A DNA stretch of 64,000 nt, from assembly GCF_020532625.1 (NCBI RefSeq), contig NZ_JAJAUY010000019.1, forward strand, positions 1 through 64,000, in the 5' to 3' direction. Origin of the DNA: Streptomyces antimicrobicus (lineage in GTDB: Bacteria > Actinomycetota > Actinomycetes > Streptomycetales > Streptomycetaceae). Under the pieces are notes generated by a model. That model worked only from the letters and a program-made list of their open reading frames with translations, did not search any database and was not told the DNA's origin. Below are positions 36,953 through 45,993 of the stretch, piece by piece (position 1 is the stretch's first letter; each line of letters begins with the position of its first letter). Made by a program: the position numbers and the translations under genes.

Positions 36953-38059
36953 CTACGGGTGCGGAACGGGCGGGTCGGCGGGGGCCGGACCCGCCGGGTC
37001 CGGCGGGGGCGGACGGTGGGAGAGGGCGCGCAGGGCCGTGTACGCCGACCAGACGACCGACACCAGCGGCACCGCCACCACCGCGCCCACCACCCCGGCG
37101 GCGATGGCCCCCGCGATCACCGAGACGGCCACCACCACCGGGTGCAGCCGCACCGCCCAGCTCATCACCAGCGGGTGCAGCAGGTGCCCCTCGATCTGCC
37201 CGATCACCACGATCAGCGCGACCACGACGCCCGCCACCAGCGGCCCCTTCGCCGCCAGCGCCACCACCGCCGCGACCGCCAGCGCGATCGGCGAGCCGAC
37301 CAGCGGCACGAACGCGGCCACGAACTCCAGCAGCGCCAGCGGCACCGCGAGCGGCACCCCGAGGAAGTACAGCGCCAGGCCGACCAGGATCGCGTTGGTG
37401 CCCGCCACCAGCACGATGCCGTGGGTGTACCCGGTGAACGTCCGCCACGCCGCGCGCCCGCCCACCTCCCACCGCTCGCGCGCGCCCGCCGGCAGCTGCC
37501 CGCAGAACCACGCCCAGTGCCGGTCGCCCGAGTGGATGAAGAACACCGCGCAGAACAGCGACAGCACCAGCACGGTCAGCACCTTGACCACCTGGCTCGC
37601 CCCGCTGAGCGCCGTGGTGAGCAGCGCCGAGCGATGGGTGCCGAGGTAGTCCCCGATCCGCGCCTGCAGTCCGGACAACGCCCCCGGATCCAGCCGGAAC
37701 GGCGGCCGTTCCAGCCAGGTCTCGATGCTCTCCAACCCCTCCCGGAACTCCCGCACCAGCCGTGCGCTCTCCCCGGCCACCGCCTCGCCCACCAGCGCCA
37801 GCACCCCCAGCGTGAAGGCGATGCTCCCCACCAGCGACAGGGCCACCGCGAGCCCACGCGGCAGCAACCGGGCCGCCAGATCCGCCACGGGCCGCAGCAG
37901 CGCCGTGATCACCAGCGCCACGAAGAGCGCGATGCCGATCTCGTGGAACCGGCCCAGCACCATGAAGATCCCGTACACGGCCACGCCGACGGCGATCAGC
38001 CGCCACGCGTACGCCGCCGCCCGGCGCAGGACGGGGGACACCTGGGGCTCCATGCCCAT
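36953..38059 (-). CDS. AI-2E family transporter
   Basis: A 368-residue membrane protein of the AI-2E (TqsA/YdiK-like) family. It has two initial membrane segments (AAAYAWRLIAVGVAVYGIFM), a soluble helical stretch, then HSGDRHWAWF and a final block of about five segments with EFVAAFVPLVGSPIALAVAA and GQIEGHLLHPLVM, the conserved core of the family. Members are proposed exporters, and some move autoinducer-2 or sodium; the substrate here is unknown. The ATG at 38059 begins MGMEPQVSP. Confidence 0.9.
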   Translation of the reverse strand: MGMEPQVSPVLRRAAAYAWRLIAVGVAVYGIFMVLGRFHEIGIALFVALVITALLRPVADLAARLLPRGLAVALSLVGSIAFTLGVLALVGEAVAGESARLVREFREGLESIETWLERPPFRLDPGALSGLQARIGDYLGTHRSALLTTALSGASQVVKVLTVLVLSLFCAVFFIHSGDRHWAWFCGQLPAGARERWEVGGRAAWRTFTGYTHGIVLVAGTNAILVGLALYFLGVPLAVPLALLEFVAAFVPLVGSPIALAVAAVVALAAKGPLVAGVVVALIVVIGQIEGHLLHPLVMSWAVRLHPVVVAVSVIAGAIAAGVVGAVVAVPLVSVVWSAYTALRALSHRPPPPDPAGPAPADPPVPHP

Positions 38060-38183
38060 CGAGGTACCACCCCCGCGCGCCCGCCCCACGCCCGCGCCAC
38101 CGGATTCGCCCGACCGGGGCCCGCGGCCGCCGCCCGCGCGGTGCCTGCCGCACCCGGCCCGCCCGCGCGGCGAGGATCGGCCC

Positions 38184-39038
38184 ATGGGCGTCGTCCTGCC
38201 GGTCCTCTTCGCGCTGCTGGCCGCGGTCAGCAACGCGCTGGCCACCGTGCTCCAGCGGCGCGCGGCCCTCACCGTCGCGCAGCACCAGGGCTTCCGGGCC
38301 GGACTGGTCCTCGACCTGCTGCGCCGGCCGGTCTGGCTGGCCGGGATCCTCGCCGTGATCGTCGCCGGCGCCGGCCAGGCGGCGGCGCTGGCCACCGGGC
38401 CGCTCTCGCTCGTCCAGCCGCTGTTCGTGCTGGAGCTGCCGCTCGCCCTGCTGATCGCCTCGCTGATGGCCCGCCGGCCGATGCCCGGCGCCCTGTGGCT
38501 GGCGGTGGCGGGCGTGGTGGCCGGGCTGGGCCTCGCGCTCGTCGCCGCCGCGCCGTCGGGCAACCGCACGCACGTGGCCCTGGACCGGTGGCTGCCCGCG
38601 CTGGTCGTCTGCGGGGCCGCCGTGCTCGCCCTGGCCGCCGCCGGACTGCGCCGGCCGCCCGGCCGGGCCCGGGCGGGCTGTCTGGGCGCAGCCACCGCCG
38701 TCTGCTACGCCCTGACCGCGGCGCTGATGAAGACCTCCATGCACCTGCTCGACGAGGGCGGGATCACCGGGTTCCTGACCGCCTGGCAGACGTACGCGTT
38801 CGCCGCCGCCGGGCTCTGCGCCCTGCTGCTGCTCGAACACGCCATGCAGGGCGGGCCGCTGGTCGCCTCCCAGCCCGCCCTGACCCTGGGCGACGCGAGC
38901 GTGAGCCTGCTGCTCGGCGTCCTGCTCTACGAGGAGCACGTCCGGTCCGGGTGGTGGCTGGTGCCGCAGCTGCTCGGGGTCGCGCTGATCGTCACGGGCG
39001 TGTTCGCGCTGGCCCGCAGCGGCCGGGCCGCGGCCTGA
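38184..39038 (+). CDS. DMT-superfamily (EamA-like) transporter
   Basis: A 284-residue membrane protein with about nine or ten segments and two related halves, typical of the drug/metabolite transporter superfamily (DMT, NIPA-like). It begins MGVVLPVLFALLAAVSNALA, with VLQRRAAL shortly after. The GAGGAT sequence precedes the ATG. The substrate is unknown. It is divergent from the AI-2E gene and converges with the next gene, leaving only 15 bases between stops. Confidence 0.85.
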   Translation: MGVVLPVLFALLAAVSNALATVLQRRAALTVAQHQGFRAGLVLDLLRRPVWLAGILAVIVAGAGQAAALATGPLSLVQPLFVLELPLALLIASLMARRPMPGALWLAVAGVVAGLGLALVAAAPSGNRTHVALDRWLPALVVCGAAVLALAAAGLRRPPGRARAGCLGAATAVCYALTAALMKTSMHLLDEGGITGFLTAWQTYAFAAAGLCALLLLEHAMQGGPLVASQPALTLGDASVSLLLGVLLYEEHVRSGWWLVPQLLGVALIVTGVFALARSGRAAA

Positions 39039-39053
39039 GGGGCGGCGGCGGGG

Positions 39054-39773
39054 TCAGGCAGGCCGCAGGCGGGGCCGGGTCCGTTCGAACAGGGCGAGGG
39101 CCAGCACCAGCAGGGCGGCCGGCGCCAGCAGTTGCGCCACCGGCCAGCCGGCCCGCACCAGCAGGGCCCCGGCCGCCCCGCCCGCGAACATCGCCACCAC
39201 CGCGGCGGCCCGCCGCTGCCAGGTGGCCCCGCCCCGGGCGAACGAGCCGTCATGGCCGAGGACGCCCCCGAGGAGGCCGGTCAGGGTCCGCGTCGACAAG
39301 GTGGTCGGCACGCCCACCACCCCCACCCGCATGCTGGTGACGTTGCGCAGGCCCATCGTGAACGCCAGCAGGGCGGTCACCGCCAGGTGCCGGTGGGTGG
39401 GGGAGCCGTAGCGCGGTGCGAGGCCCCACCCCGCGCCTGCGGCGCACGCCAGCAGCCCCGCCTCCGCGAAGAGCGCGAGCACGAACCAGCGTCGGCCGCG
39501 GGCCTCGGCCGTGGCCTCCAGCCGGGCACCCGCGACCACCCCCGCCGCGAACGCGACCAGCGACAGCGCCGGGGCCAGCACCGGGAAGGCACCGACGCGG
39601 CCGGCGCCCGCGACGCCGAAGGAGAGGAAGAGCAGGTTGCCGGTCTGCATCGCGGTGAACACCGGCCCGAGCGCCAGCAGGCTCACCGCCTCGACCAGCC
39701 CCGTCACCGCGGTCAGGACGACCATGACGCGGGTGATCGACGGGCCCGGCGGACCGGGCGTACGCGCGTCCAT
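39054..39773 (-). CDS. YoaK/DUF1275 family membrane protein
   Basis: A 239-residue protein with about six membrane segments. TGLVEAVSLLALGPVFTAMQ followed by TGNLLFLSFGVAG is the hallmark of the DUF1275/YoaK family; MGLRNVTSMRVGVVGVPTT is its second conserved segment. The function is unknown. The ATG at 39773 is chosen; the open frame upstream reads through GC-rich repeats and has no ribosome site. Confidence 0.88.
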   Translation of the reverse strand: MDARTPGPPGPSITRVMVVLTAVTGLVEAVSLLALGPVFTAMQTGNLLFLSFGVAGAGRVGAFPVLAPALSLVAFAAGVVAGARLEATAEARGRRWFVLALFAEAGLLACAAGAGWGLAPRYGSPTHRHLAVTALLAFTMGLRNVTSMRVGVVGVPTTLSTRTLTGLLGGVLGHDGSFARGGATWQRRAAAVVAMFAGGAAGALLVRAGWPVAQLLAPAALLVLALALFERTRPRLRPA

Positions 39774-39810
39774 GACGCCCGAGCGTGACACGCCCGACCC
39801 GGCTCCCCGG

Positions 39811-39851
39811 CCCGACACGCCCCTGCGGCCCCCCGACACGCCCCCGCGGCC
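39811..39851. repeat. Two-copy 21-base tandem repeat
   Basis: CCCGACACGCCCCTGCGGCC (39811-39830) recurs at 39832-39851 with one change, with a single C between. It is in the 119-base gap between the M6 protease gene stop and the YoaK gene start, and two shorter GTACGCCGCCG copies follow. Confidence 0.7.
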
Positions 39852-39892
39852 CCCGTACGCCGCCGGGTACGCCGCCGTGCGCCGCCCGGGGC

Positions 39893-41791
39893 TCAGGTGC
39901 CCGTGCGGACCGTGAGCGACCACCCGAGCAGCGTCCCCGCCGCCGGTGCCGCCACGTCGGCCACCTTCAGCTTCCACGTGCCCCGCACGCCGTCGCCGAG
40001 CAGCGGTGCCAGCGGCGTGGGCGGCTGCGAACCCAGGGTCAGCCGCAGATCCTTCGCATCCCCGCCGGTCCGGTTGTGCAGCACCGCCCGCCGACCGGTC
40101 GGCGACAGCAGCACCACCCGCAGGTCGCCGACCCGCGGGTGCTCGATGTCGACCGTGACGGTCAGCTCCTGCACCGTGCCCTCCGCCTCCAGGACGATCG
40201 CGTCGGTCAGCCCGCCGAGGCTGTCGTCCACGATCGCCGCCCCGGGCGTGGACGCGCCCTCCACCTGGGTCCCGGCGACACCCCGTTCACCGGTGCGGAA
40301 GGTGATGACCTCGCCGGGCGCGCTGATCGAGGACAGCGTCAAGCCGGACTCGGTGCCGTCCCACCACAGTGACGCCGGCCGGCTGCCGTGCGAGACGGCG
40401 GTGCCCGGCGTGGGGCCGTACAGGTCGGCGCCGTCGCCCTGGTTGCGGTTGGTCTCCAGGTCCATGTGGCCGTCCGCCTGCAGCAGCGCGCACTGGTAGT
40501 GACGGGTCGGGGTGCCCTGCTGGAACTCGTTCGAGCCCCGGATGTCGCAGTGGTACACGGCCAGCCCGCTGGAGGTCAGCTCCGCGTCGAAGCCGATGCT
40601 GCTGCGGTTCTCGACCAGGTAGTACTCGATGTCGCGGCGCCCCGGGTGCGGGAAGACCAGCGCCTCGTCGTACGCGCCGTGCCGCGCTTCGTACGTGCCC
40701 GGCTCGGAGATGTCCACGTCCCGGGTCCAGCCCACCAGCCGGCGCAGGTAGACGCAGACCGCGGACGGGACGAAGCCGCGGCCCAGGTGGTTGCCGGCCG
40801 CCATCGTGCAGTAGGTGCCCAGGCCCGCGCTGGTGAAGTCGTCGCCCTCGCGCTCGATCTTGCCGTAGTCGTACAGGTCCGGCCACCGGCACAGCAGGTG
40901 CCCGCTCTCGTGGCAGAACGTGCCGATGCTGAGGTCGGCCGCGCTCTCGCCGATGCTGGTGACGGTGTAGAAGTTGGTGGTCACGCCGTCGATCTCGGCC
41001 AGGAAGCGGGAGTTGTGCGGCCACAGGTCGCCGCGGAACTCGGTGCGGCCGGCGTACATGATGCAGATCGAGTCCACCACGCCGCGCCCCAGCGAGTCGA
41101 ACCGGCCGAAGTCGACGCCGTCGTCGAGGGCCGCCTGCAGCGCCTCGGGCACCAGCAGCCCCTGGTTGGCCGGCAGGGTGTACGCGAGCCTGGGCCGGCT
41201 CAGCCGGTACGGGCCGACCACGGTGTTGGTGAACCGGAGCCGGCCCGTCGACATGGTCTCGAAGAACCCCTTGACCGAGCAGGTGTTGCCGTTCGCCGTG
41301 AAGTCCGGGGCGTTGAGCAGCGCCTCGACGGCGTCCACCGGGACGTCGGTGGGCGTGCCGGGGAAGTCGACCAGGATGGTCAGGCCCTGGACGTCGCCCT
41401 CGGTGAGCGCGTCGCCGGGCAGCAGCCCCTGCTGCGGGCCGAAGGTGAGCAGGGTGTCGGGGTCCAGGGCGGCGCGCTCGCTCGGCGGGACCATGTCCAT
41501 CAGCCGGGCCTTGACCCGCTCGCGCCGGTAGAGCTGACCCTCCCTCAGGTGCCGGGGCAGACCGGCGGGCGGCGGCTGGGAGATCGGGACGCCCGTGGAG
41601 ACGAACCGGCGCTCGTCCCCGCCGCCGTCGTCGGTGGCGTAGCAGTAGCGCCCCTGGGTGGCGTCGTAGACGACGGACCAGCCGTCGAGGGTCTCGTAGC
41701 GCGCGTACTTGTCGTCGCCGAAGGTGACGAGTCGGACCTCGCCGCCGTCTTCCTGCGTGTAGGTGAGGGTGTCACCGAAGATGCCGCTCAT
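39893..41791 (-). CDS. M6-family metalloprotease with P-domain, no signal peptide
   Basis: A 632-residue protein of the immune-inhibitor-A (M6) type. It opens with the pre-catalytic segment typical of the family (MSGIFGDTLTYTQEDGG, then TLDGWSVVYD). The zinc site is H294, E295 and H298 in CHESGHLLCRWPDLYDYG, with the acidic ligand just after. The C-terminal ~100 residues (VTVDIEHPRVGDLRVVLLSP, then GTWKLKVAD) are a proprotein-convertase P-domain. No N-terminal signal peptide is visible, unusual for this secreted family. GGAGG is found ahead of the ATG, so the start looks real. It may leave the cell by another route or act inside. Confidence 0.9.
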   Translation of the reverse strand: MSGIFGDTLTYTQEDGGEVRLVTFGDDKYARYETLDGWSVVYDATQGRYCYATDDGGGDERRFVSTGVPISQPPPAGLPRHLREGQLYRRERVKARLMDMVPPSERAALDPDTLLTFGPQQGLLPGDALTEGDVQGLTILVDFPGTPTDVPVDAVEALLNAPDFTANGNTCSVKGFFETMSTGRLRFTNTVVGPYRLSRPRLAYTLPANQGLLVPEALQAALDDGVDFGRFDSLGRGVVDSICIMYAGRTEFRGDLWPHNSRFLAEIDGVTTNFYTVTSIGESAADLSIGTFCHESGHLLCRWPDLYDYGKIEREGDDFTSAGLGTYCTMAAGNHLGRGFVPSAVCVYLRRLVGWTRDVDISEPGTYEARHGAYDEALVFPHPGRRDIEYYLVENRSSIGFDAELTSSGLAVYHCDIRGSNEFQQGTPTRHYQCALLQADGHMDLETNRNQGDGADLYGPTPGTAVSHGSRPASLWWDGTESGLTLSSISAPGEVITFRTGERGVAGTQVEGASTPGAAIVDDSLGGLTDAIVLEAEGTVQELTVTVDIEHPRVGDLRVVLLSPTGRRAVLHNRTGGDAKDLRLTLGSQPPTPLAPLLGDGVRGTWKLKVADVAAPAAGTLLGWSLTVRTGT

Positions 41792-42106
41792 TGCCTGTCG
41801 CCTCCCGGGTCCGGGCGAGCGAGGGGTCCCTCCCCTCACGTCCGGCGGCGGGGACGCCGGTGGCGGGGGGCCGAGCGGCCCCGGGGACCGGGGTCCCCTC
41901 ACCTCCAGTCTTCGCCCACCGGGCCGCCCCGGCACCCGGAGCACCCGGTCGTCCCCGAGCGCGCCTGCATCTTCCTGATGACGTCGACCGGTCCGGGATC
42001 GTCCCGCGGCACGAGGGAACGCGTGCCGCCGGCGCCGAGAATCGAGGAGACCGTGAGCGTCCGATCGTCGAAGGCCCTGCCGGGCCGTTCGGAAGGGGAG
42101 GACCGG
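41792..42106. other. 315-base divergent intergenic region
   Basis: This gap holds the promoters of the M6 protease (minus) and the serine hydrolase (plus). It is GC-rich, with repeated GGGTCCC/CCCCTCAC blocks and one perfect palindrome (41883-41898, listed separately). No small gene is supported. Confidence 0.5.
41883..41898. promoter_or_regulatory. Perfect palindrome GGGGACC-GG-GGTCCCC
   Basis: A 16-base inverted repeat with 7-base arms and a 2-base centre, 92 bases before the M6 protease start and 208 before the serine hydrolase start. Its core GGGACCGGGGTCCC resembles mycobacterial DosR-type boxes (GGGACTWWAGTCCC, 10 of 14 positions) and the boxes at 57484 and 58815. The function is untested. 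Confidence 0.45.
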
Positions 42107-43498
42107 ATGCGCCGTCCCGCGTGCCTCGACCGTCACCGCCCTCGCCGCTGCCCTCGCCACCGCCCTCGTCGCCGGCTCCGTACCGCCGCGGCCTCGGCGC
42201 TGCTGCCGGCCCTGCTCGCCGTGGCGGCGGGAGCCGCCCCCACCGGCGCAGCCGCCGCGTCCCACGCCCTCGACCGCGCGGCGCTCGCCGAGGACCTGCG
42301 CGCGGTCCACCGGGCCGGCGTGTACGGCGTCTTCGCCTCGGTCCGCGACGGCGCCGCGCGGTGGGACGGCGCCGCCGGGTTCGCCGACCGCGACACCGGC
42401 CGGCCCGTGCGCGCCGACCTGCGGCACCGGGTCGGCAGCACCACCAAGTCCTTCACCGCCGTCGCCGTGCTCCAGCAGAACGCCGCCGGCCGCGTGGACC
42501 TGGACCGGCCGGTCGGCGCCTACCTGCCCGAGCTCGTCCCCGGCGAGCGCGGCCGCAAGGTCACCGTGCGGATGCTGCTGAACCACACCAGCGGCATCGC
42601 GGACTTCCTGCCGGACGCCTTCCCCTCCCTCCGGCAGAACTCGCCGGCGAGCCTGGACGCCGAGCGGTACCGGACCGTCGCCCCCGCGCGGCTCGTGGCG
42701 TACGGCGTGGGCCGGCCGCAGCTCTTCGAGCCGGGCACCGACTGGAGCTACTCCAACACCAACTACGTCGTCCTCGGCGAGCTGCTGCGCGCGGTCACCG
42801 GCCGCGACCCCGAGCAGGTGATCACCGAGGACGTGATCCGCAGGGCCGGCCTGCGCGACACCTACTTCCCCGGCACCGACCCGAGGATCAAGGGCCCGCA
42901 CCCGCGGATGTACGACGCCTTCTTCGGCCGGAACGACCCGCCGCGCGACTACAGCGTCTACAACATGACCTGGGCCGGCACCGCGGCCGCGCTGGTCTCC
43001 ACCGCGCAGGACCTCGACACGTTCTACCGCGCGCTGCTGCGCGGCGCCCTGCTGCCCGCCGCCCAGCTCGACCACATGCGGGCGACCCGGCCCGTCGAGG
43101 CCCCGGACGGCACCGTGGTCCTGCGGTACGGGCTCGGCCTGTACTCCGTGGACACGCCGTGCGGGCCCGCCTGGGGCCACGACGGACTCGTGTGGGGCGC
43201 CGGCACCCTCGCCCTGTCCAGCCCCGACGGCAGCCGCCAGATCGCCCTGGGCCTGAACCTCACGAAGTACCACCGCCTCGACGAGGCCACCGGCCGGCCG
43301 CTCCCGCACCCCGCCGACGCGGCCCTGGAGGAGCTGCGCGACCGGGCCCTGTGCGGCGCCGCCCCGACCGGACCGGCCGCCGGCCGGGCGTGGTCGGCGC
43401 CCGGTCCGGTTACCGCCGGTCCGGTCAGCGCCCGGTACGGCAGGCCAGGAGCAGGGCGATGTCGTCCGGGCGGTCGGCGGCCCGGCCGGCCTCGCTGA
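42107..43498 (+). CDS. Secreted serine hydrolase (beta-lactamase/DD-peptidase type)
   Basis: A 463-residue exported protein. An Arg-rich start and hydrophobic segment (about 25-50) form the signal. The penicillin-binding fold follows with S111-T-T-K114 in VGSTTKSF, Y215-S-N217 in WSYSNTNY, and a GHDGLV motif at about residue 355 in place of KTG. This is the class C-like/DD-carboxypeptidase group; candidates are D-Ala-D-Ala carboxypeptidase or esterase. GGGGAGGA precedes the ATG. The last ~25 residues are GC-rich, low-information sequence overlapping the converging gene by 74 bases. Confidence 0.9.
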   Translation: MRRPACLDRHRPRRCPRHRPRRRLRTAAASALLPALLAVAAGAAPTGAAAASHALDRAALAEDLRAVHRAGVYGVFASVRDGAARWDGAAGFADRDTGRPVRADLRHRVGSTTKSFTAVAVLQQNAAGRVDLDRPVGAYLPELVPGERGRKVTVRMLLNHTSGIADFLPDAFPSLRQNSPASLDAERYRTVAPARLVAYGVGRPQLFEPGTDWSYSNTNYVVLGELLRAVTGRDPEQVITEDVIRRAGLRDTYFPGTDPRIKGPHPRMYDAFFGRNDPPRDYSVYNMTWAGTAAALVSTAQDLDTFYRALLRGALLPAAQLDHMRATRPVEAPDGTVVLRYGLGLYSVDTPCGPAWGHDGLVWGAGTLALSSPDGSRQIALGLNLTKYHRLDEATGRPLPHPADAALEELRDRALCGAAPTGPAAGRAWSAPGPVTAGPVSARYGRPGAGRCRPGGRRPGRPR

Positions 43499-45761
43499 TC
43501 AGCCGGTCGGCGGTCTCCGTCAGCGGCCCCGGCCCCGCCGAGGCCAGCACCGCCCGCAGCTGGTCCACGCCGTGGTCGATGTCCTCGCCCGGCTGCTCCA
43601 CGAGCCCGTCGGTGTACAGGGCCAGCACCGACCCCGGCCCGAGCACCAGCTCCGCCACCGGGTACGCCGCCTCCCCGTCCACGCCGAGCACCACCCCGCC
43701 CGGCAGGTCCAGCACCTCGGTCCGGCCGTCCGGAGCCCGCAGCAGCGGTTGCGGATGCCCGGCCCGGACCGCCTGCGCCGCGCCCGTCGCCGGGTCGAGC
43801 AGGACGTAGCAGCAGCTCGCGAACTGACCCGGGTCGAGGTCGATGAGCAGCCGGTTGGTGCCGCCGACGACCTGCTCGGGCGCGTTCCCGCTCAGCGCGA
43901 ACGCCCGGACCGCGCTGCGCAGCTGCCCCATCGTCGCGGCGGCGGCCACCCCGTGCCCCTGGACGTCCCCGATGACCAGGGCCAGCAGCCCGTCCCCGGT
44001 CTCGATGACGTCGTACCAGTCCCCGCCCACGTCCAGGCCCTGGGTGCCCGGCAGGTACCGGCCGACCGTGTCGACGTGCGGCAGCACCGGCAGCCGGTTC
44101 GGCAGCAGCGCGGCCTGCAGGCCCCGGGCCAGGGCCGCCTCGGTGTCGTAGCGCTGCGCCCGCTCCAGCGCCTGCGCGATGAGCCCGGCGAGCGCGGTGA
44201 GGACCGTACGCTCCTCCGGGCTGAAGCCGCGGGGCGCGTCGAAACCGAGGATGCACGAGCCGACCGGGCGGCCCGAGGCGATCAGCGGCAGGAACGCCCG
44301 CGCCCCGACGTCCGCGTCCAGCGGGATGCCCGGATAGGCGGCGGCCAGCTGCTGCATCGACTCGAAGAAGATCGGCCGCCCCGTGGTCAGGGTCTCCACG
44401 CCCGGCAGCCGGGCGTCCAGCCCCACCCCGTCGAAACGGTCCAGGAAGCCCGCCGGGAAGCCGGTCTCCCAGGCCAGGTGCAGATGCTGCTCGCTCAGCA
44501 GGTAGATGGCCAGCTGCCGGCCGCCGAACGCGGGCAGCAGCTCCTCGGTCACCACGGCCGACACCTGGCGGGCGGTCACCGCCTCCGTCAGCGCGATGGC
44601 GAGCGCCACCGGCCGGTACAGCGCCGACGCCCGGTCGGCGGGCGAGCCGAGGCCGCCGCCGGGGCGGACCACCGAGCCGGGCGCGTACACCGGCTGCTCG
44701 GCCGAGGTCAGCTGGAGGGTCACCCCGGCCCGGTCGGCGTGCAGGGCGACCGCCTGCCAGACGCCGTACGGGTGCCGGGCCACGAACTCGACCGGGTCGC
44801 CGGACATGAACACGGCACGGAAGTGGTCCTCGTGCGCGGGCCCGCCGAGCCAGGGGAGCGCCTCCCACAGGACCTGGCCGGCCGGCTCGGGCCCGAGCAG
44901 CTCCCGCGCGGCCCGGTTGACGTAGCTCACCCGCCCCAGCCGGTCCAGGCCGACCACGGCCTGCGGCAGCCGGTCCGCGGCGGCCCCGGGCGGGACGGGG
45001 AACGCGCCCGCCCGGACCCGGTGTCCGTCACCGCCGTGCAGTTCCACGGCGTGGGGCCGGGCCCGGCCGTCCTGCACCGGCAGCACGTACGCCCGCCCGG
45101 GCCGGCCCTCCGCGAGGGCGCCCGCGGCCGCGGACAGCCCGAGCCGGTCCTCGGCCGCCCACCCCGCCGTCAGTGCCTCCGGGGCCGGCTCGTCGGCCGC
45201 CCATTCGAACGGCGCCGCCGCCGGTCCGGGCGGGGGCCGGCACGGCTGCGGCAGCTGCAGGCCCAGCGGGTCGGCCTCCCAGCACACCGGCACGCCCAGG
45301 TCCGCCAGCCGGGCCAGCTCGCGGGTCAGCCGGGCGGCCGCCTCACGCAGCCGGCGCCGGTCGGAGGGGCCCACCGGCCGCCCCGGGGTCGGCGGGCGCA
45401 GCACCATCAGCACCCCGAACTTCCGCCCGTCGGCGGCCAGCGGCTCGTACAGCGACCCGAACGGGTACGGCAGCCCGGCCATCAGCTGCGGGAAGCGCCG
45501 CATGGCGGCCTCGGCGTCGGCCAGCAGCACCGCCTGCCCGGTCCGGTGCGCCTCGGCGACCGGGAACGGCCGGTTCTCGATCATGTGCCACCACGGCTCG
45601 AACAGCTGGGCGGGCAGCCCCGCCAGCACCGCGAGCTTGAGCAGTTTGGGAGTCGCCGAGCACAGGTAGACCCCGCCCGCGAAGCCACCGACGGCCTCCA
45701 CCGCGCCGACCGTGGCCCGGGCGAGGACCGGCCCCGGCCCGTCGTCCGCTCTGCCCGCCAC
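43425..45761 (-). CDS. GAF-PAS-GAF-PP2C (SpoIIE-type) phosphatase
   Basis: A 778-residue regulator. A GAF-like domain is at about 10-155, PAS at about 255-360 (AVVGLDRLGRVSYVNRAARE), GAF at about 375-530 and PP2C at about 535-775. Metal-binding residues appear in GGDWYDV and IGDVQGHG, with YTDGLVEQP and DRPDDIALLL later. Unlike the protein at 20498 it has no HATPase. It probably dephosphorylates a STAS anti-anti-sigma factor in response to a signal bound by PAS/GAF. GTG at 45761 is chosen without a strong ribosome site, so the start is uncertain. Confidence 0.88.
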   Translation of the reverse strand: MAGRADDGPGPVLARATVGAVEAVGGFAGGVYLCSATPKLLKLAVLAGLPAQLFEPWWHMIENRPFPVAEAHRTGQAVLLADAEAAMRRFPQLMAGLPYPFGSLYEPLAADGRKFGVLMVLRPPTPGRPVGPSDRRRLREAAARLTRELARLADLGVPVCWEADPLGLQLPQPCRPPPGPAAAPFEWAADEPAPEALTAGWAAEDRLGLSAAAGALAEGRPGRAYVLPVQDGRARPHAVELHGGDGHRVRAGAFPVPPGAAADRLPQAVVGLDRLGRVSYVNRAARELLGPEPAGQVLWEALPWLGGPAHEDHFRAVFMSGDPVEFVARHPYGVWQAVALHADRAGVTLQLTSAEQPVYAPGSVVRPGGGLGSPADRASALYRPVALAIALTEAVTARQVSAVVTEELLPAFGGRQLAIYLLSEQHLHLAWETGFPAGFLDRFDGVGLDARLPGVETLTTGRPIFFESMQQLAAAYPGIPLDADVGARAFLPLIASGRPVGSCILGFDAPRGFSPEERTVLTALAGLIAQALERAQRYDTEAALARGLQAALLPNRLPVLPHVDTVGRYLPGTQGLDVGGDWYDVIETGDGLLALVIGDVQGHGVAAAATMGQLRSAVRAFALSGNAPEQVVGGTNRLLIDLDPGQFASCCYVLLDPATGAAQAVRAGHPQPLLRAPDGRTEVLDLPGGVVLGVDGEAAYPVAELVLGPGSVLALYTDGLVEQPGEDIDHGVDQLRAVLASAGPGPLTETADRLISEAGRAADRPDDIALLLACRTGR

Positions 45762-45858
45762 ACAGCCAGCATGCGCCCCGGTCCGACGGCCCCGCACGCG
45801 GGCGGAGCGCCCGGCGCCGGGGCCGGGGCCCGGTGCCGGGTCGGCCGCCCGGTGCCGG

Positions 45859-45906
45859 GCGTCGGCGTCGGACCACTGGCCCGCGTCGGCGTCGGGCCAC
45901 TGGCCC
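45859..45906. repeat. Two-copy 24-base tandem repeat
   Basis: Two 24-base units, GCGTCGGCGTCGG(A/G)CCACTGGCCC in outline, lie at 45859-45882 and 45883-45906 with one difference. They are in the divergent gap between the PP2C and methyltransferase genes, preceded by two copies of CGGTGCCGGG. Confidence 0.75.
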
Positions 45907-45993
45907 GAACGCGCGCGGCGCCGGTCCCTCGTCCGAGGGAAGGCCGGGCAGGTGGCGCCCCGGCGCCGCCCGGCCCGGGGGAGGGTAGCGATC

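Noticed and set aside
39774..39977. N-terminal extension of the YoaK-family protein
   Set aside because: The upstream frame is read from tandem GC repeats, is Gly/Arg-rich, has no ribosome site and would precede the family-typical start.
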